A DNA stretch of 64,000 bases from Xaviernesmea rhizosphaerae (GCF_001938945.1 NZ_MKIO01000037.1:22948-86947), one strand, 5' to 3'. Shown: positions 8,023 to 17,508, numbered from the stretch's first letter. Translations and numbers: made by a program. The notes: a model not told the origin generated them from the sequence alone.

Positions 8023-11000
8023 TCAGGCGGCGGGCGGCGCCCAGATCGCCTCGTTGAAGGCATGCAGCACCTCGTCCAGCGCGCCGTCGAACTCCTGCGA
8101 AATGCGCTTGAAGCCGCCCTTGTCGGCAAAGGCGCCCTGGTCAAGCAGGGTGGGGTCCGCCACCGGCTTGTCCTTCAGGGCGCGGCCGATGCGGCGCAGC
8201 CATTCCTTCTGCTTTTGCGTCCAGGGGCGCGAGGCCTCGATCTTGAGGATCGCATTGTCGACACGGGTGGCATAGGGGATCAAGGGATCGCCGAGTGCGG
8301 CCTGGCGCACGAAGCCGATGATATGGGCGGCGATATCGGCATTGCGGGCGCGGCCGTAAGCCGCGCGCAGCATGGCTTCGGAATAGTTCTTCTCGTCCAG
8401 CAGGCCGGCGAGTTCGGAGAGTTCCTTGCGGGTGAGATCGCGCGGGCGCTGGGTGACGGCGATCAGCGCCGGCACCTGGTTCATGTTCTCGCGCACGAAA
8501 CGCTCGAAGCCGGTGATGTAATCCTCCGGCGTCGTGTTCCTGCCGAAGATCTCCTCGATGCGCAGCAGCTCGTCCTCATGGGTGGAGATGACCACGCCAT
8601 CGTTCCTGTCTAAGCGCAGCGGCCGGCGCTCAAGAAGCTCGACGGCGCGGGGATGGGCGGAAAGCCAGCCGGCAAGTTCGGCGCCGGAGCGGGTGGCGAG
8701 GTGCTGAAGCGCGCTTTCGGGGCTCTCGCCCGTGTGGCGCTCGAAGCTTTCGCGGGTCTCGGCATCCATGCGCTTCACCAGGCTGCGCATGCGCACGATC
8801 ACCTGGGCGGCCACCCAGCTCTTGTCCTCCTGCGTCTCGGCCTTCTCCAGGTCGCTCACCAGCTGGCCAAGCGCAATATCCGGCTTGACGACGACGGGGC
8901 GCATGTCGCTCATCTCCTGCAGCTCGGCATAGAGATCGACGGCATCGAAGATGCGGAAATACTCCTTGTCGATGTCAGGGCAGAGCCGCGTGGCGCGGCC
9001 GATCATCTGGTCGTAGAGGATGCGGCTCTTGACCCGGCGCACGAAGACGAGATTGCAGATTTTGGGCACGTCGACGCCCGTGGTCAGCAGATCCACGGTG
9101 ACGACATATTTCGGATAGGGATCGTTCTTGAACTTCAGGATCAGGTCATCGACCTTGTCGACCGCGCCGGTGATCTTCGTCACCATGCCATGCGGCACGT
9201 TTTCCTTGCCGTATTCGTCCTGCAACTCCTGGATAAGAAGCTGCACGAGATCGTTCGCATGGGCATCGCGAGCCGCGAAGATCAGCGTCTTGCCGGGCCT
9301 GGATGGCGGGATCTCGGTCGCGATCGCACGGCAGACGATGCGGTTGAAGGATTCGGAATAGACCCGCCTGTTGAAATCGGCGAGGTCATAATCGAGCGAC
9401 ACCTCATCCGGCAGTTCGAAGAGATCGATCTGCCCGGTCTTGCGGTCGATGATCTCGACCTCCTCGCCGCCGTCGAAATGGATGCCGGCTTCCGAAAGCG
9501 CCGTGGTGATGCGCCTGGGCGGCAGATGGTCGTTGAGATAGCCTTCGACCACGGCCTGGCGATAGCCATAGTGAAAGACCGGGTGGCCGAAGATCTCGCG
9601 GGTGTGCAGCGCGGGCGTCGCCGTCAGCGCCACCTTAACGGCGTCGAAGTAGTCGAGGATCTGCCGATAGGCCGACTGGTATTCATCGATGTTGCGGAAG
9701 CCAATGTCGGTCTCGCGCAGCTCCGCATCCAGCGTGTAGCCGCGATGGGCCTCGTCCACGATGATGCAGTCGAAGGTGCCGGGCGTCGGGCGCTTTGCCG
9801 GATCCGGCTCGTTCAGGATGCGGGCGATCAGCGACTGGACGGTCGCCACCTGCACCTGGTCCTCGTCCTCCGGCAGCTTCTGCTCCAGCCCGGCGACCTT
9901 GTAGATCTGGGCGAAGTTCAGCATGCCTTCGATCTCGGTGGTCTCCAGCGCGTCGCTGGTCTGCCGGCCCAGCGCCTTGCGGTCAACCAGGAAGAGGATG
10001 CGGCGGAAGCGCTTGTGTTTGAGCAGGCGATACATCAGGGCGATCGCCGTGCGGGTCTTGCCGGTGCCGGTCGCCATGGAAATCAGGATGTCACGCTGGC
10101 CGGCGGCCACGGCGTCCTCGATCGCGGCGATCGCCTCTTCCTGGTAGGGGCGCATGCGGCCCTTGCCGAAGCTTTCATCGGCCAGCCCTTGGGCGGCGCT
10201 ACCGACATCGGTGGTCAGCTTGTCGATCAGGTCCTTGGGCGAAAACCAGCTGGTCATGGCGATGGCATGGTTCGTCTCGCGCCTGACGTCGCGATACCAG
10301 ATGCCTGATTTCGTCAGCCATTGCCGAACATAGGGCCGCCCATTGGTGGCGAAGATGAAGGGCACGCGGAAGGGATCGTCGAGACCGTGCTTCCAGGGGC
10401 CATGGGGGTGGATCTCTTCCGGGGCGAGGGCGATCATGCGGGCATAGCGTTCGGCCTGCTGCAGGGAGGAGGGCACATCGACGCTTGCGCGCTTGGCCTC
10501 GATCACGCCGACGCAGGCCAGCCCCACGAACAGGGCGTAGTCGGCCCGCCCGCCCTCGCAGGGCCATTCCGCAATCGCCAGATTGCGCCCTTCCTCCGGC
10601 CGGGCGCCCTTGCGATGGGTGATGCGGTCGCTGTCGGCCTCCCAGCCGGCATCGGTGAGCTGGACATCGATCAGGCGCCGGGTCTGGCGCTCATCCAGCT
10701 CCAGCCGGCTCGCGGCCTCCAGACCGGCCTGCTTGAACTGCATCTGGATCTGTTCGGGCTGGGCCTCGGCCGCCTTCTGCAGCTCCGCCAGCTTTCGCGA
10801 AAGGGCCGCCTGGTTGGCCTCCATCGCCACAGCCGTCTGCTCCCAGGAAGCACTATCGGCCGTGGCCTGGGCGGCCAGCGCTTCCGCCGCGGCCCGGGCC
10901 CTGGCAAGCTCGTCGGCGGAGGCGCGCGCGGCGGCAAGCTGCGCCTCGGCCTCCCGCACCTGCGCACGCAGGGCCTCCAGTTCGCTCTTCGTCTCCCGGT

Positions 11001-11472
11001 CAATGTCGCCGGATGGCCTTGGCGGAACGAACGGCGCCGGCCTGAACCCCGGATCCCGCCCATAGCTGCGCCGATACCAGGTCGCCAGCGCATGGCAGAA
11101 CTTCAGCGCGGCCAGCGCCTCGGCCGGCGATCCGGCCATGCTGTGGGCCGCATCGTTGCCGCGCTTGCGGATCGCGTGAAACACATCGGCGACCTCGCGC
11201 GGCAGGACCTGCTGTGTCGTGAGCCGGCGCAGGAGATCATGCGTCGTCTCGCGCGCTGCGGAATCATAGACCCCGGAGAGCGCGGCGATCTCCTTGACCA
11301 TGTATTCGCCGAACTGGCGGCTCTTGATCAGCGAGGTGTTGGCGTCCTCGGCAAAGAAGCGCTCGGCCAGCGTGCCGAGGCGATACAGCTCAGGGCTGAT
11401 CCCCTGCAGATGACCGAAATTGACCGACAATGCCCCACCCAGACGCTGATCGTGCGAAAGCGAACATGCCAC
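8023..11472 (-). CDS. hsdR: Type I restriction-modification system endonuclease/translocase subunit HsdR
   Basis: 1149 aa motor and nuclease subunit. A DUF4145-like N-terminal domain (about residues 20-130) and an Ala/Glu-rich coiled coil (about 160-270) precede the nuclease domain (R-A-D-Y-A-L-F ... V-I-E-A-K-R, a PD-(D/E)XK core). The superfamily 2 helicase follows: Walker A MATGTGKTRTA, DEAHRG box, LTATPA, and the C-terminal motif QMIGRATRLCPD. It cuts unmethylated DNA after ATP-driven translocation. The ATG at 11472 gives a short extra leader before A-L-S-V-N-F-G-H-L-Q; a TTG at 11430 in that leader is a plausible alternative start. First gene of hsdR-hsdM-hsdS-PD-(D/E)XK. Confidence 0.94.
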   Translation of the reverse strand: MACSLSHDQRLGGALSVNFGHLQGISPELYRLGTLAERFFAEDANTSLIKSRQFGEYMVKEIAALSGVYDSAARETTHDLLRRLTTQQVLPREVADVFHAIRKRGNDAAHSMAGSPAEALAALKFCHALATWYRRSYGRDPGFRPAPFVPPRPSGDIDRETKSELEALRAQVREAEAQLAAARASADELARARAAAEALAAQATADSASWEQTAVAMEANQAALSRKLAELQKAAEAQPEQIQMQFKQAGLEAASRLELDERQTRRLIDVQLTDAGWEADSDRITHRKGARPEEGRNLAIAEWPCEGGRADYALFVGLACVGVIEAKRASVDVPSSLQQAERYARMIALAPEEIHPHGPWKHGLDDPFRVPFIFATNGRPYVRQWLTKSGIWYRDVRRETNHAIAMTSWFSPKDLIDKLTTDVGSAAQGLADESFGKGRMRPYQEEAIAAIEDAVAAGQRDILISMATGTGKTRTAIALMYRLLKHKRFRRILFLVDRKALGRQTSDALETTEIEGMLNFAQIYKVAGLEQKLPEDEDQVQVATVQSLIARILNEPDPAKRPTPGTFDCIIVDEAHRGYTLDAELRETDIGFRNIDEYQSAYRQILDYFDAVKVALTATPALHTREIFGHPVFHYGYRQAVVEGYLNDHLPPRRITTALSEAGIHFDGGEEVEIIDRKTGQIDLFELPDEVSLDYDLADFNRRVYSESFNRIVCRAIATEIPPSRPGKTLIFAARDAHANDLVQLLIQELQDEYGKENVPHGMVTKITGAVDKVDDLILKFKNDPYPKYVVTVDLLTTGVDVPKICNLVFVRRVKSRILYDQMIGRATRLCPDIDKEYFRIFDAVDLYAELQEMSDMRPVVVKPDIALGQLVSDLEKAETQEDKSWVAAQVIVRMRSLVKRMDAETRESFERHTGESPESALQHLATRSGAELAGWLSAHPRAVELLERRPLRLDRNDGVVISTHEDELLRIEEIFGRNTTPEDYITGFERFVRENMNQVPALIAVTQRPRDLTRKELSELAGLLDEKNYSEAMLRAAYGRARNADIAAHIIGFVRQAALGDPLIPYATRVDNAILKIEASRPWTQKQKEWLRRIGRALKDKPVADPTLLDQGAFADKGGFKRISQEFDGALDEVLHAFNEAIWAPPAA

Positions 11473-11665
11473 ACGACAGGCAAGCAGGCAAACTGCAGTT
11501 GCAACGGCAGCCGGCTGCTGCCCATCATGGCTCTGTCATTGCGCATTCCGACGCGCCGCCCGCCGATCATGACATCCGCGCGGACAAAATTTCCGTGGGA
11601 GCCGCGCGGCATCGGACCGAAAGGCACCTGTCGTCCTTTGGGGCAAAGACCGGGCGCCGGGCCCC
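11473..11665. other. Intergenic spacer between hsdR and the lyase homologue
   Basis: This 193-bp stretch must carry the promoter of the minus-strand restriction operon. No convincing -35/-10 pair, hairpin or small gene was seen. It marks the boundary between the restriction locus and the amino-acid locus. Confidence 0.4.
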
Positions 11666-13162
11666 TCACACAGGGACGGCCGGCGGCGCCATCTCGCGGA
11701 TCAGCGCCCGCGCCGCGGCCATGTCGTCGGCAAGCGGGCGGTCGTCGGCATAGGGCGGGATCTGATCGCGCATCAGGGCATGCAGCGCCTGCGTGCCGGG
11801 CGCGCGCGGCGCGCGCTCAGCGAGGAGATCATGGGCCTGCGCGCCGGCCAGGAACTCGATGGCGAGGATCTGCTCGGCATTGTCGAGCACGGCATGGAGC
11901 TTGAGCGCGGCGGCGGTCGGGTGGGCGAGGAAATCCTCCTGCAGGCCGGAGGTGATGCCGCCATCGGTGGAGGCCGGCGCGGCAAGCCGGCGGTTCTCAT
12001 TGGCGAGAGCGGCCGCGGTATATTGCGCGATCATGAAGCCGGACTGGCTGCCGGCATCGCTGGCGAGGAACGGCGGCAGGCCGCTGACCAGCGGATTGAC
12101 CAGCCGGTCCAGCCGCCGCTCGCTCATGGCGGAGAGCTGGGCGAGCGCGATCGCCAGCCCATCGGCGCACAGCGCCAGAGCGGGCGCGACGGCATGGGCC
12201 TGGGAGGAGACGACCGGCGCCTCCGGCGACCCCGAGACGGCGGGATTGTCGGTGACGGAGGCAAGCTCGCGATCGACCGTCGCGGCCACCTGGTCGAAGA
12301 GATCGCGCGCTGCGCCATGGGCATGCGGGATTGACCGGAGGCTCAGCGCATCCTGCGTGCGCCGGCCGCAACTGGCAGCGATCAGGCCGCTGCCGGCCAG
12401 GCGCTGGCGCAGGGCGCGGCCGACCGTGGCGATGCCTCTGGACGGGCGCAACGCCAGAACCGCCTCGTCGAAGGCGGCCATCTGCGCACCGGCTGCCTCC
12501 AGCGTGAGGCAGGCGACGGCATCCGCCCAGTCGAGCAGATGGGCGGCGCGCGACAGCGCCAGGGCGAGAAGGCCGGTGGAGCAGGCGGTGCCGTTGACGA
12601 GGCTCAGCCCCTCCTTGGCGCCGGGCACCAGCGGCTTACGCCCGATCTCGGCCAGAGCGGCGCGGCCGGAGAAGCGTCGATCACCGCGCCTTGCCCAGCC
12701 GGCGCCGATCAGCACCAGCGCCGTATGGGCATTGTGGGTGAGATAGCCCGCCGAGCCGCCGGAAGGCACTTCGGGGATCATGTCATGGCTGAGAAGCGAA
12801 AGCAGGGTCTCGATGACGACGGGCCGGACACCGGAATGGCCATGGGCAAAATTGCCGATCTGCGCGGCGATGATCGCCCGAACGCTCTCGCGCGGCAGAA
12901 GCGGCCCGACGCCGCAGGCATGGCTGAAGAGAATATTGCGCGACAGCGCCGCCTGCGACGCACGATCGACCACAGTCTCCGACAGCGCGCCGACGCCGGT
13001 GGTGATGCCATAGGCGCGCACCCCCGTTTCCACCAGCCTGTCGACGATCTCCGCCGCATGGCCGATCCGCGCCCAGGTGGCATCGGACAAAGCGAGGTCC
13101 TCTCCTTTGGCGATGGCGGCGACATCCTGCCAGGTCAGGGAGCGGTCGAGCTGAAGGGTCAT
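11666..13162 (-). CDS. Histidine ammonia-lyase family protein lacking the MIO-forming Ala-Ser-Gly tripeptide
   Basis: 498 aa, full length for the aromatic amino-acid lyase family. Conserved parts include YGITTGVGAL (catalytic Tyr at 51), HGHSGVRP, QDALSLRS (cf. QDPYSLR), SVTDNPAVS and LQEDFLAHP. Where HutH has G-S-V-G-A-S-G-D-L-A-P-L-A-H, this protein has G-S-A-G-Y-L-T-H-N-A-H (136-146): a three-residue gap exactly at the Ala-Ser-Gly that cyclises to the MIO cofactor. Normal deamination is therefore doubtful. AAAGGAAG lies 8 bp before the ATG. It is the last gene of an amino-acid ABC transporter operon with a divergent HutC-type regulator, so it probably acts on the imported compound. Confidence 0.85.
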   Translation of the reverse strand: MTLQLDRSLTWQDVAAIAKGEDLALSDATWARIGHAAEIVDRLVETGVRAYGITTGVGALSETVVDRASQAALSRNILFSHACGVGPLLPRESVRAIIAAQIGNFAHGHSGVRPVVIETLLSLLSHDMIPEVPSGGSAGYLTHNAHTALVLIGAGWARRGDRRFSGRAALAEIGRKPLVPGAKEGLSLVNGTACSTGLLALALSRAAHLLDWADAVACLTLEAAGAQMAAFDEAVLALRPSRGIATVGRALRQRLAGSGLIAASCGRRTQDALSLRSIPHAHGAARDLFDQVAATVDRELASVTDNPAVSGSPEAPVVSSQAHAVAPALALCADGLAIALAQLSAMSERRLDRLVNPLVSGLPPFLASDAGSQSGFMIAQYTAAALANENRRLAAPASTDGGITSGLQEDFLAHPTAAALKLHAVLDNAEQILAIEFLAGAQAHDLLAERAPRAPGTQALHALMRDQIPPYADDRPLADDMAAARALIREMAPPAVPV

Positions 13163-13174
13163 GCGGTCTTCCTT

Positions 13175-13948
13175 TCAGGCCTGGCCGAAATGGCCGATGA
13201 ACTGGCGGAAAGCCGGCGAGGCACCGCTGCCGAACATGTCCTGCGGCGCGCCGGCGCTGTCCACCACACCCTCGCGCATGAAGACGACCCGGTTGGAGAC
13301 GTTGCGGGCAAAGCTCATCTCATGGGTGACGACCAGCATGGTCATGCCTTCTTCCGCCAGCGCGCGCATCACGCGCAGCACTTCGCCCACCAGCTCGGGA
13401 TCGAGCGCGGAGGTCGGCTCGTCGAACAGCATGGCCTTCGGCTTCATGGCGAGCGCGCGGGCAATCGCCGCGCGCTGCTGCTGGCCACCGGAGAGGTGGG
13501 CGGGATAGGCATGGCGCTTGTCGACGATGCCAACCTTTTCCAGAAGCGCTTCGGCCTCAGCAATGCATTCGGCGCGCGGGCGCTTCAGCACGTGAACGGG
13601 CCCTTCGATAACGTTCTGGAGAATGGTCATATGGGACCAGAGATTGAAGCTCTGGAACACCATGCCGAGTTCGGAGCGGATATGGTCCACCTGCTTCTGG
13701 CTGGCCGGCTGGTTGTGCCCGCCCTTCTTCACCATGCGGATCTCCTCGCCATCGACGAAGATCTCGCCCTCGGTGGCGATTTCCAGAAGGTTGATGCAGC
13801 GCAGGAAGGTGGACTTGCCGGAGCCGGAGGCGCCGAGCAGCGAGATGACATCGCCATCGCGCGCCTCCAGCGAGATGCCCTTGAGCACCTCATGCGTGCC
13901 GAAGCTCTTGCGGATGTTGCGAACGGACAGGCGGGGTGGGCCGGACAT
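13175..13948 (-). CDS. Polar amino-acid ABC transporter ATP-binding protein (HisP/GlnQ-like)
   Basis: 257 aa cytoplasmic ATPase of an amino-acid importer. Walker A GASGSGKSTF is near residue 35, signature LSGGQQQRAAIARAL in the middle, and Walker B MLFDEPTSALDPE with the switch His in VVTHEMSFA. The family hallmark D-G-D-V-I-S-L-L-G is present. It lies 12 bp upstream of the lyase homologue and 15 bp after the permease gene, in one minus-strand operon with both permeases and the binding protein. Confidence 0.93.
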   Translation of the reverse strand: MSGPPRLSVRNIRKSFGTHEVLKGISLEARDGDVISLLGASGSGKSTFLRCINLLEIATEGEIFVDGEEIRMVKKGGHNQPASQKQVDHIRSELGMVFQSFNLWSHMTILQNVIEGPVHVLKRPRAECIAEAEALLEKVGIVDKRHAYPAHLSGGQQQRAAIARALAMKPKAMLFDEPTSALDPELVGEVLRVMRALAEEGMTMLVVTHEMSFARNVSNRVVFMREGVVDSAGAPQDMFGSGASPAFRQFIGHFGQA

Positions 13949-13963
13949 GGGAGGCTCCGAAGA

Positions 13964-14677
13964 TCAGCGTGGAAGAGGGCCGGCTGCGGCGGACGGGGCA
14001 CGGCGGTGCTTCGACAGGGCATATTCGAGCAGCGCCAGCGCCTGGAGAATGAGGAAGTTCAAGACGAGATAGATCAGCGCCGCACAGAGGAAGACCTCCA
14101 TGGTGCGGTAGGTCTGCGAGATCAGCCGCTGGGCGACGCCGGTCACCTCCCAGACGGTGACGAGGCTTGCCAGTGCCGTCGATTTCATCATCAGCACGAT
14201 CTCGGTGGAATAGGCCGGCAGTGCATGGCGGAAGGCAACAGGCGCCAGGATGCGCCGCACCAGGAGAAAGCCGGACATGCCGATCGCCCGCGCCGCCTCG
14301 ATCTCGCGCGTCGGCACGGCGCGCAGGCCGGCGCGGAAGATTTCAGCCGAATAGCCGGCTGTGCACAGCGCCAGCGACAGCACCGCGCAGACCATCGGCT
14401 CACGCAGGAACGGCCAGAGAAACGAGTAGCGGATCACGCCGAACTGGCCGAGGCCGTAGAACACCAGAAACATCTGGATCAGCAGCGGCGAGCCGCGAAA
14501 GACGAAGATATATCCGCGGGCAAAGCCCGACAGCAGCGGATTGCCGCTGACGCGCATCCAGACGATCAGCAGCGCCAGCAGCCCGCCGAAGAAGACCGAA
14601 AGCGAGAACAGGAGAAGCGTGGTCGGAACGGCCTTGATCAGCGTGGCCATGGTCTGGGAGAGAAAGGCGATATCCAT
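13964..14677 (-). CDS. Polar amino-acid ABC transporter permease (HisM-like)
   Basis: 237 aa inner-membrane permease with about five transmembrane helices and the EAA loop characteristic of the HisMQ family (EIEAARAIGMSGFLLVRRI, about residues 130-150). It would pair with the permease encoded 3 bp upstream and with the ATPase downstream. The sequence RGSPLLIQMFLVFYG is the usual HisM/HisQ segment before the EAA loop. Spacing to its neighbours is 3 bp and 15 bp. Confidence 0.92.
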   Translation of the reverse strand: MDIAFLSQTMATLIKAVPTTLLLFSLSVFFGGLLALLIVWMRVSGNPLLSGFARGYIFVFRGSPLLIQMFLVFYGLGQFGVIRYSFLWPFLREPMVCAVLSLALCTAGYSAEIFRAGLRAVPTREIEAARAIGMSGFLLVRRILAPVAFRHALPAYSTEIVLMMKSTALASLVTVWEVTGVAQRLISQTYRTMEVFLCAALIYLVLNFLILQALALLEYALSKHRRAPSAAAGPLPR

Positions 14678-14680
14678 GGC

Positions 14681-15409
14681 TTACCCCCTGCCGATCATGG
14701 CGACGGACTGGCTGCGGTCGGCCTGGCGCTCGGCGCGCCGGAAGATCCGGTCCGACAGGCTGGTGAGGATCAGGTAGAGGCTGCCGCCGACGATGTAGAA
14801 CAGGAAATATTGCCGGGTGGAGCCGGCCGCCACTTGGCTGGTGCGCATCAGCTCGGCAAGGCCGGTGACCGAGATCAGCGCGGAATCCTTCAGGCTCAGC
14901 TGCCAGACATTGCCCAGCCCGGGAATGGCGAAGCGGATGACCTGCGGCATGACGATGCGGCGCAGGCGCAGCCGGCGCGACATGCCGACGGCCAGCGCCG
15001 CCTCCAGCTCACCCGGCGCAATCGCGAGATAGGCGCCGCGATAGACCTCCGCCTGATAGGCCCCGGAAATGATGCCGACCGCCAGCGCCCCGGCGAGAAA
15101 GGAGGGCAGGCCGAGAAAGCCTTCATAGCCCAGCGCCTGGCCGATGGCCGTGACGGCGGAGCTGCCGCCGAAATAGATCAGATAGATGATCAGCAGCTCG
15201 GGCACGCCGCGAAACACGGTGGTGTAGGCATGGCCGATCGCGGCCAGCGGCAGGTTGCGCGAGAGCTTCATGGACGCCACAAGCGCGCCGAGGACGGCGC
15301 CGATGGCGAGCGCGGTCGCCGTGACCGCCAGCGTGATCAGCGCGCCCAGAAGCAGGAGCGCGCCCCATCCGCCGGGACCGAAGCCGAGGAGTTGCAGGCT
15401 TGTCATCAT
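14681..15409 (-). CDS. Polar amino-acid ABC transporter permease (HisQ-like)
   Basis: 242 aa from the ATG at 15409 (a second ATG follows directly at 15406), with GGGGAA just upstream. The open frame extends further upstream but that part reads as non-coding. It has about five transmembrane helices; the FRGVPELLIIYLIYFGG segment and the EAA loop ELEAALAVGMSRRLRLRRI are typical of HisQ-type permeases. It lies between the binding-protein gene (182-bp gap) and the second permease (3-bp gap). Confidence 0.92.
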   Translation of the reverse strand: MMTSLQLLGFGPGGWGALLLLGALITLAVTATALAIGAVLGALVASMKLSRNLPLAAIGHAYTTVFRGVPELLIIYLIYFGGSSAVTAIGQALGYEGFLGLPSFLAGALAVGIISGAYQAEVYRGAYLAIAPGELEAALAVGMSRRLRLRRIVMPQVIRFAIPGLGNVWQLSLKDSALISVTGLAELMRTSQVAAGSTRQYFLFYIVGGSLYLILTSLSDRIFRRAERQADRSQSVAMIGRG

Positions 15410-15591
15410 AGGTTCCCCGCATGGCGCTCTTTGCGGCGCCCTTCTGCCTGATCGCGCCCGATGGCGCCGGGCTTTCGCTCGGCACCACCCGGCATGGCAT
15501 TGACAGGAAAGCGGCGCGGCCTCTTGCCGGCGCGCCGTCTTCCCGTGCGAAACCCGGCCGTCACCGTGGCCGGGCGCGGCAGGGCCGCGGC

Positions 15592-16434
15592 TCAGCGCGG
15601 GCTGACGTCGATCTTGAACCACTTCATGGACAGCGTCTTCACCGTGCCATCGGCAAGCGCCGACTTGATGGCCGCGTTGAACTTGTCGCGCAGATCGGTG
15701 TCGGCCTTGCGCAGGCCGAGGCCTTCGCCCTCGCCCCAGATCGAGCCGACGATTTCCGGACCGGTAAAGGCCAGCGTGTCATTGGCGGCGGCAAAGGCAT
15801 TGTTGAAATAGACGGCGTCGTCGAAGCCGAGATCGATGCGGCCGTTCTGCAGGTCGAGGTCGCGATCCGCGCCGGTCTTGTATTCGCGGATCTCGGCAAT
15901 ATCGCCGAAATTGTCATAGATGAACTTGGCATAGACGGTGGCCGCCTGGATGCCGATGGTCTTGCCCTTGAAGGCCGCCTTCAGCGCCTCGATCTCCTTC
16001 ACGCCGGTCTGGCCGGGCGTCATCTGGATGGTTTCGCCGGTGCCGGCGGCCTTGGCGAGCGGGCTGTCCTTGGCGGTGGCGAAGGCGGCGGGGGTGGCGG
16101 CGTAGGGAATGGTGAAGTCGATGATCTGCTTGCGCTCCTCGGTGATCGAGAGCGCATCCATGATCACGTCGAACTTGCCGGCATTCAGCGCCGGGATCAT
16201 GCCGTCCCAGTCGGAAGCGACCAGCTTGCAGTCGAGCTTGGCGCGCTCGCAGAGCACCTTGGCAAGCTCCGGCTCGAAGCCGCCGAGCGATCCGTCGGCG
16301 TTGGTGAGATTCCAGGGCGCATAGGCGCCCTCCAGCGTGATGGTGACTGTCTTCCAGTCCTTGGCATGCGCGGCCGGTGCGGCGAGCATCGTCAAGGCGC
16401 AGACAGCGGAAAGAAGGTGTGCGCTGAGCTTCAT
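15592..16434 (-). CDS. Polar amino-acid ABC transporter periplasmic substrate-binding protein
   Basis: 280 aa from the ATG at 16434, chosen because AGAGGAGAA lies 8 bp upstream and a signal peptide starts there (MKLSAHLLSAVCALTMLAAP, cleaved after A-H-A). The SBP family 3 fold is clear: APWNLTNADGSLGGFEPELA, DWDGMIPALNAGKFDVIMDALSITEERKQ, and IGIQAATVYAKF. The latter two regions match lysine/arginine/ornithine/histidine-type binding proteins. First gene of the operon; it determines the ligand, which is probably a basic or aromatic amino acid or a derivative. A HutC-type repressor is encoded divergently. Confidence 0.92.
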   Translation of the reverse strand: MKLSAHLLSAVCALTMLAAPAAHAKDWKTVTITLEGAYAPWNLTNADGSLGGFEPELAKVLCERAKLDCKLVASDWDGMIPALNAGKFDVIMDALSITEERKQIIDFTIPYAATPAAFATAKDSPLAKAAGTGETIQMTPGQTGVKEIEALKAAFKGKTIGIQAATVYAKFIYDNFGDIAEIREYKTGADRDLDLQNGRIDLGFDDAVYFNNAFAAANDTLAFTGPEIVGSIWGEGEGLGLRKADTDLRDKFNAAIKSALADGTVKTLSMKWFKIDVSPR

Positions 16435-16652
16435 CAAGCATTCTCCTCTGAAGATTGGGACATGGGCCCGTTGCGGGCCGCCTTCACCGGGCGCAGCTTT
16501 TTTGCCGCCGCCACGATGACCAGAACCAAGGCTCGAACGCACGGACGCTGAGCGAGCACCCCTGGGGGATGACCGTCCTGATCCTTGCCTCGAACGAACC
16601 GCCGATCTGCCGCCGGCTTGCCCGGTCACGCAGATCGCGCTTGACCGGGAGG

Positions 16653-16662
16653 TTGTATATGG
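16653..16662. promoter_or_regulatory. Candidate operator decamer TTGTATATGG (copy 1)
   Basis: TTGTATATGG resembles the GT-n-TA half of operators bound by GntR/HutC regulators. It lies between the divergent binding-protein and regulator genes, and an identical copy sits right after the regulator gene (17509-17518). Proposed as the HutC-type regulator's site from position and repetition. Confidence 0.45.
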
Positions 16663-16663
16663 C

Positions 16664-16691
16664 AGCATAGGGAATATGAGGGCTGACGCAA
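16664..16691 (-). promoter_or_regulatory. Candidate promoter of the amino-acid transporter/lyase operon
   Basis: On the minus strand TTGCGT (16691-16686) and TATGCT (16669-16664) are separated by 16 bp, a plausible sigma-70 pair. The decamer TTGTATATGG begins just past the -10 box, where a repressor would block transcription. Read by eye; no start site is known. Confidence 0.35.
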
Positions 16692-16742
16692 GAGGCAAAA
16701 TCACTTAAGAGGCAATTTCAGGCGGTGCAAAAGGATTGGGCA

Positions 16743-17507
16743 ATGAAACGTTCGGACGGACTCGGCCGGCAGGGAGCGAAGGGGGAGGCAACGCCGCTCT
16801 ACAGGGGTGTGAAACAGGCCATTCTGGATCGCATCCACAGCGGCGAATGGCCGCCGCGCCACCGCGTGCCCTCGGAAAACGAGCTGGTGGCCGAGCTGGG
16901 CGTCAGCAAGATGACGGCCAATCGCGCGCTGAGAGAGCTCGCCAGCGAGGGCGAACTGGTGCGCATCCAGGGCGTCGGCTCCTTCGTGGCGGAGCGCAAG
17001 GGCTATTCCGCCCTGTTCGAGGTGCGCAGCATTGCCGAGGAAATCGCCGAACGCGGCCATGTTCACGAGGCCGCCGTGGTGGTTCTGGCCCAGGAAACCG
17101 CCTCTCCGGAGGTGGCGGACGCGCTGGAGCTCGAGATCGGCGCGCCGGTCTTCCACTCTCTGATCGTCCACAGCGAAAACGGCGTGCCGGTGCAGGTGGA
17201 GGACCGCTTCGTCTGCCCCGAGGCCGCGCCCGCCTATCTGGAGCAGGACTTCACCCGGATCACGCCCAATGCCTATCTGACCGCCGCAGCCCCCCTCTCC
17301 GGCTCGGAGCATGTGGTGGAGGCAGCCATGCCGCAGCCCTGGGAATGCAAGCTTCTTACCATTCTGCGCACCGAACCCTGCCTGATGATCCGCCGGCGAA
17401 CCTGGTCGGCCAATCAGGTCGTCTCGCTGGCGCGGCTGATCTATCCGGGCAATCGTTACCGGCTGGAGGCGCGCAATGGCCGGATGTTCGAGGAACAGCC
17501 GCGCTAA
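16743..17507 (+). CDS. GntR-family transcriptional regulator, HutC subfamily
   Basis: 254 aa from the ATG at 16743, with AAGGA 7 bp upstream; a GTG at 16725 would add six residues. N-terminal winged helix (about 18-85) with VPSENELVAELGVSKMTANR and ELVRIQGVGSFVAE, the pattern of histidine-utilisation repressors, followed by a UTRA ligand-binding domain (about 95-245). HutC proteins repress histidine genes and are released by urocanate; whether this one senses urocanate is unknown because the linked lyase homologue is atypical. Transcribed away from the transporter/lyase operon, which it probably controls. Confidence 0.9.
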   Translation: MKRSDGLGRQGAKGEATPLYRGVKQAILDRIHSGEWPPRHRVPSENELVAELGVSKMTANRALRELASEGELVRIQGVGSFVAERKGYSALFEVRSIAEEIAERGHVHEAAVVVLAQETASPEVADALELEIGAPVFHSLIVHSENGVPVQVEDRFVCPEAAPAYLEQDFTRITPNAYLTAAAPLSGSEHVVEAAMPQPWECKLLTILRTEPCLMIRRRTWSANQVVSLARLIYPGNRYRLEARNGRMFEEQPR

Positions 17508-17508
17508 C

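Larger units (their letters stand above)
16435..16742. other. Divergent regulatory region between binding protein and HutC-type regulator
   Basis: 308 bp without a gene, between two divergent genes. It contains a candidate minus-strand promoter and the decamer TTGTATATGG (both listed separately). No hairpin strong enough to be a terminator was seen. Confidence 0.6.
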
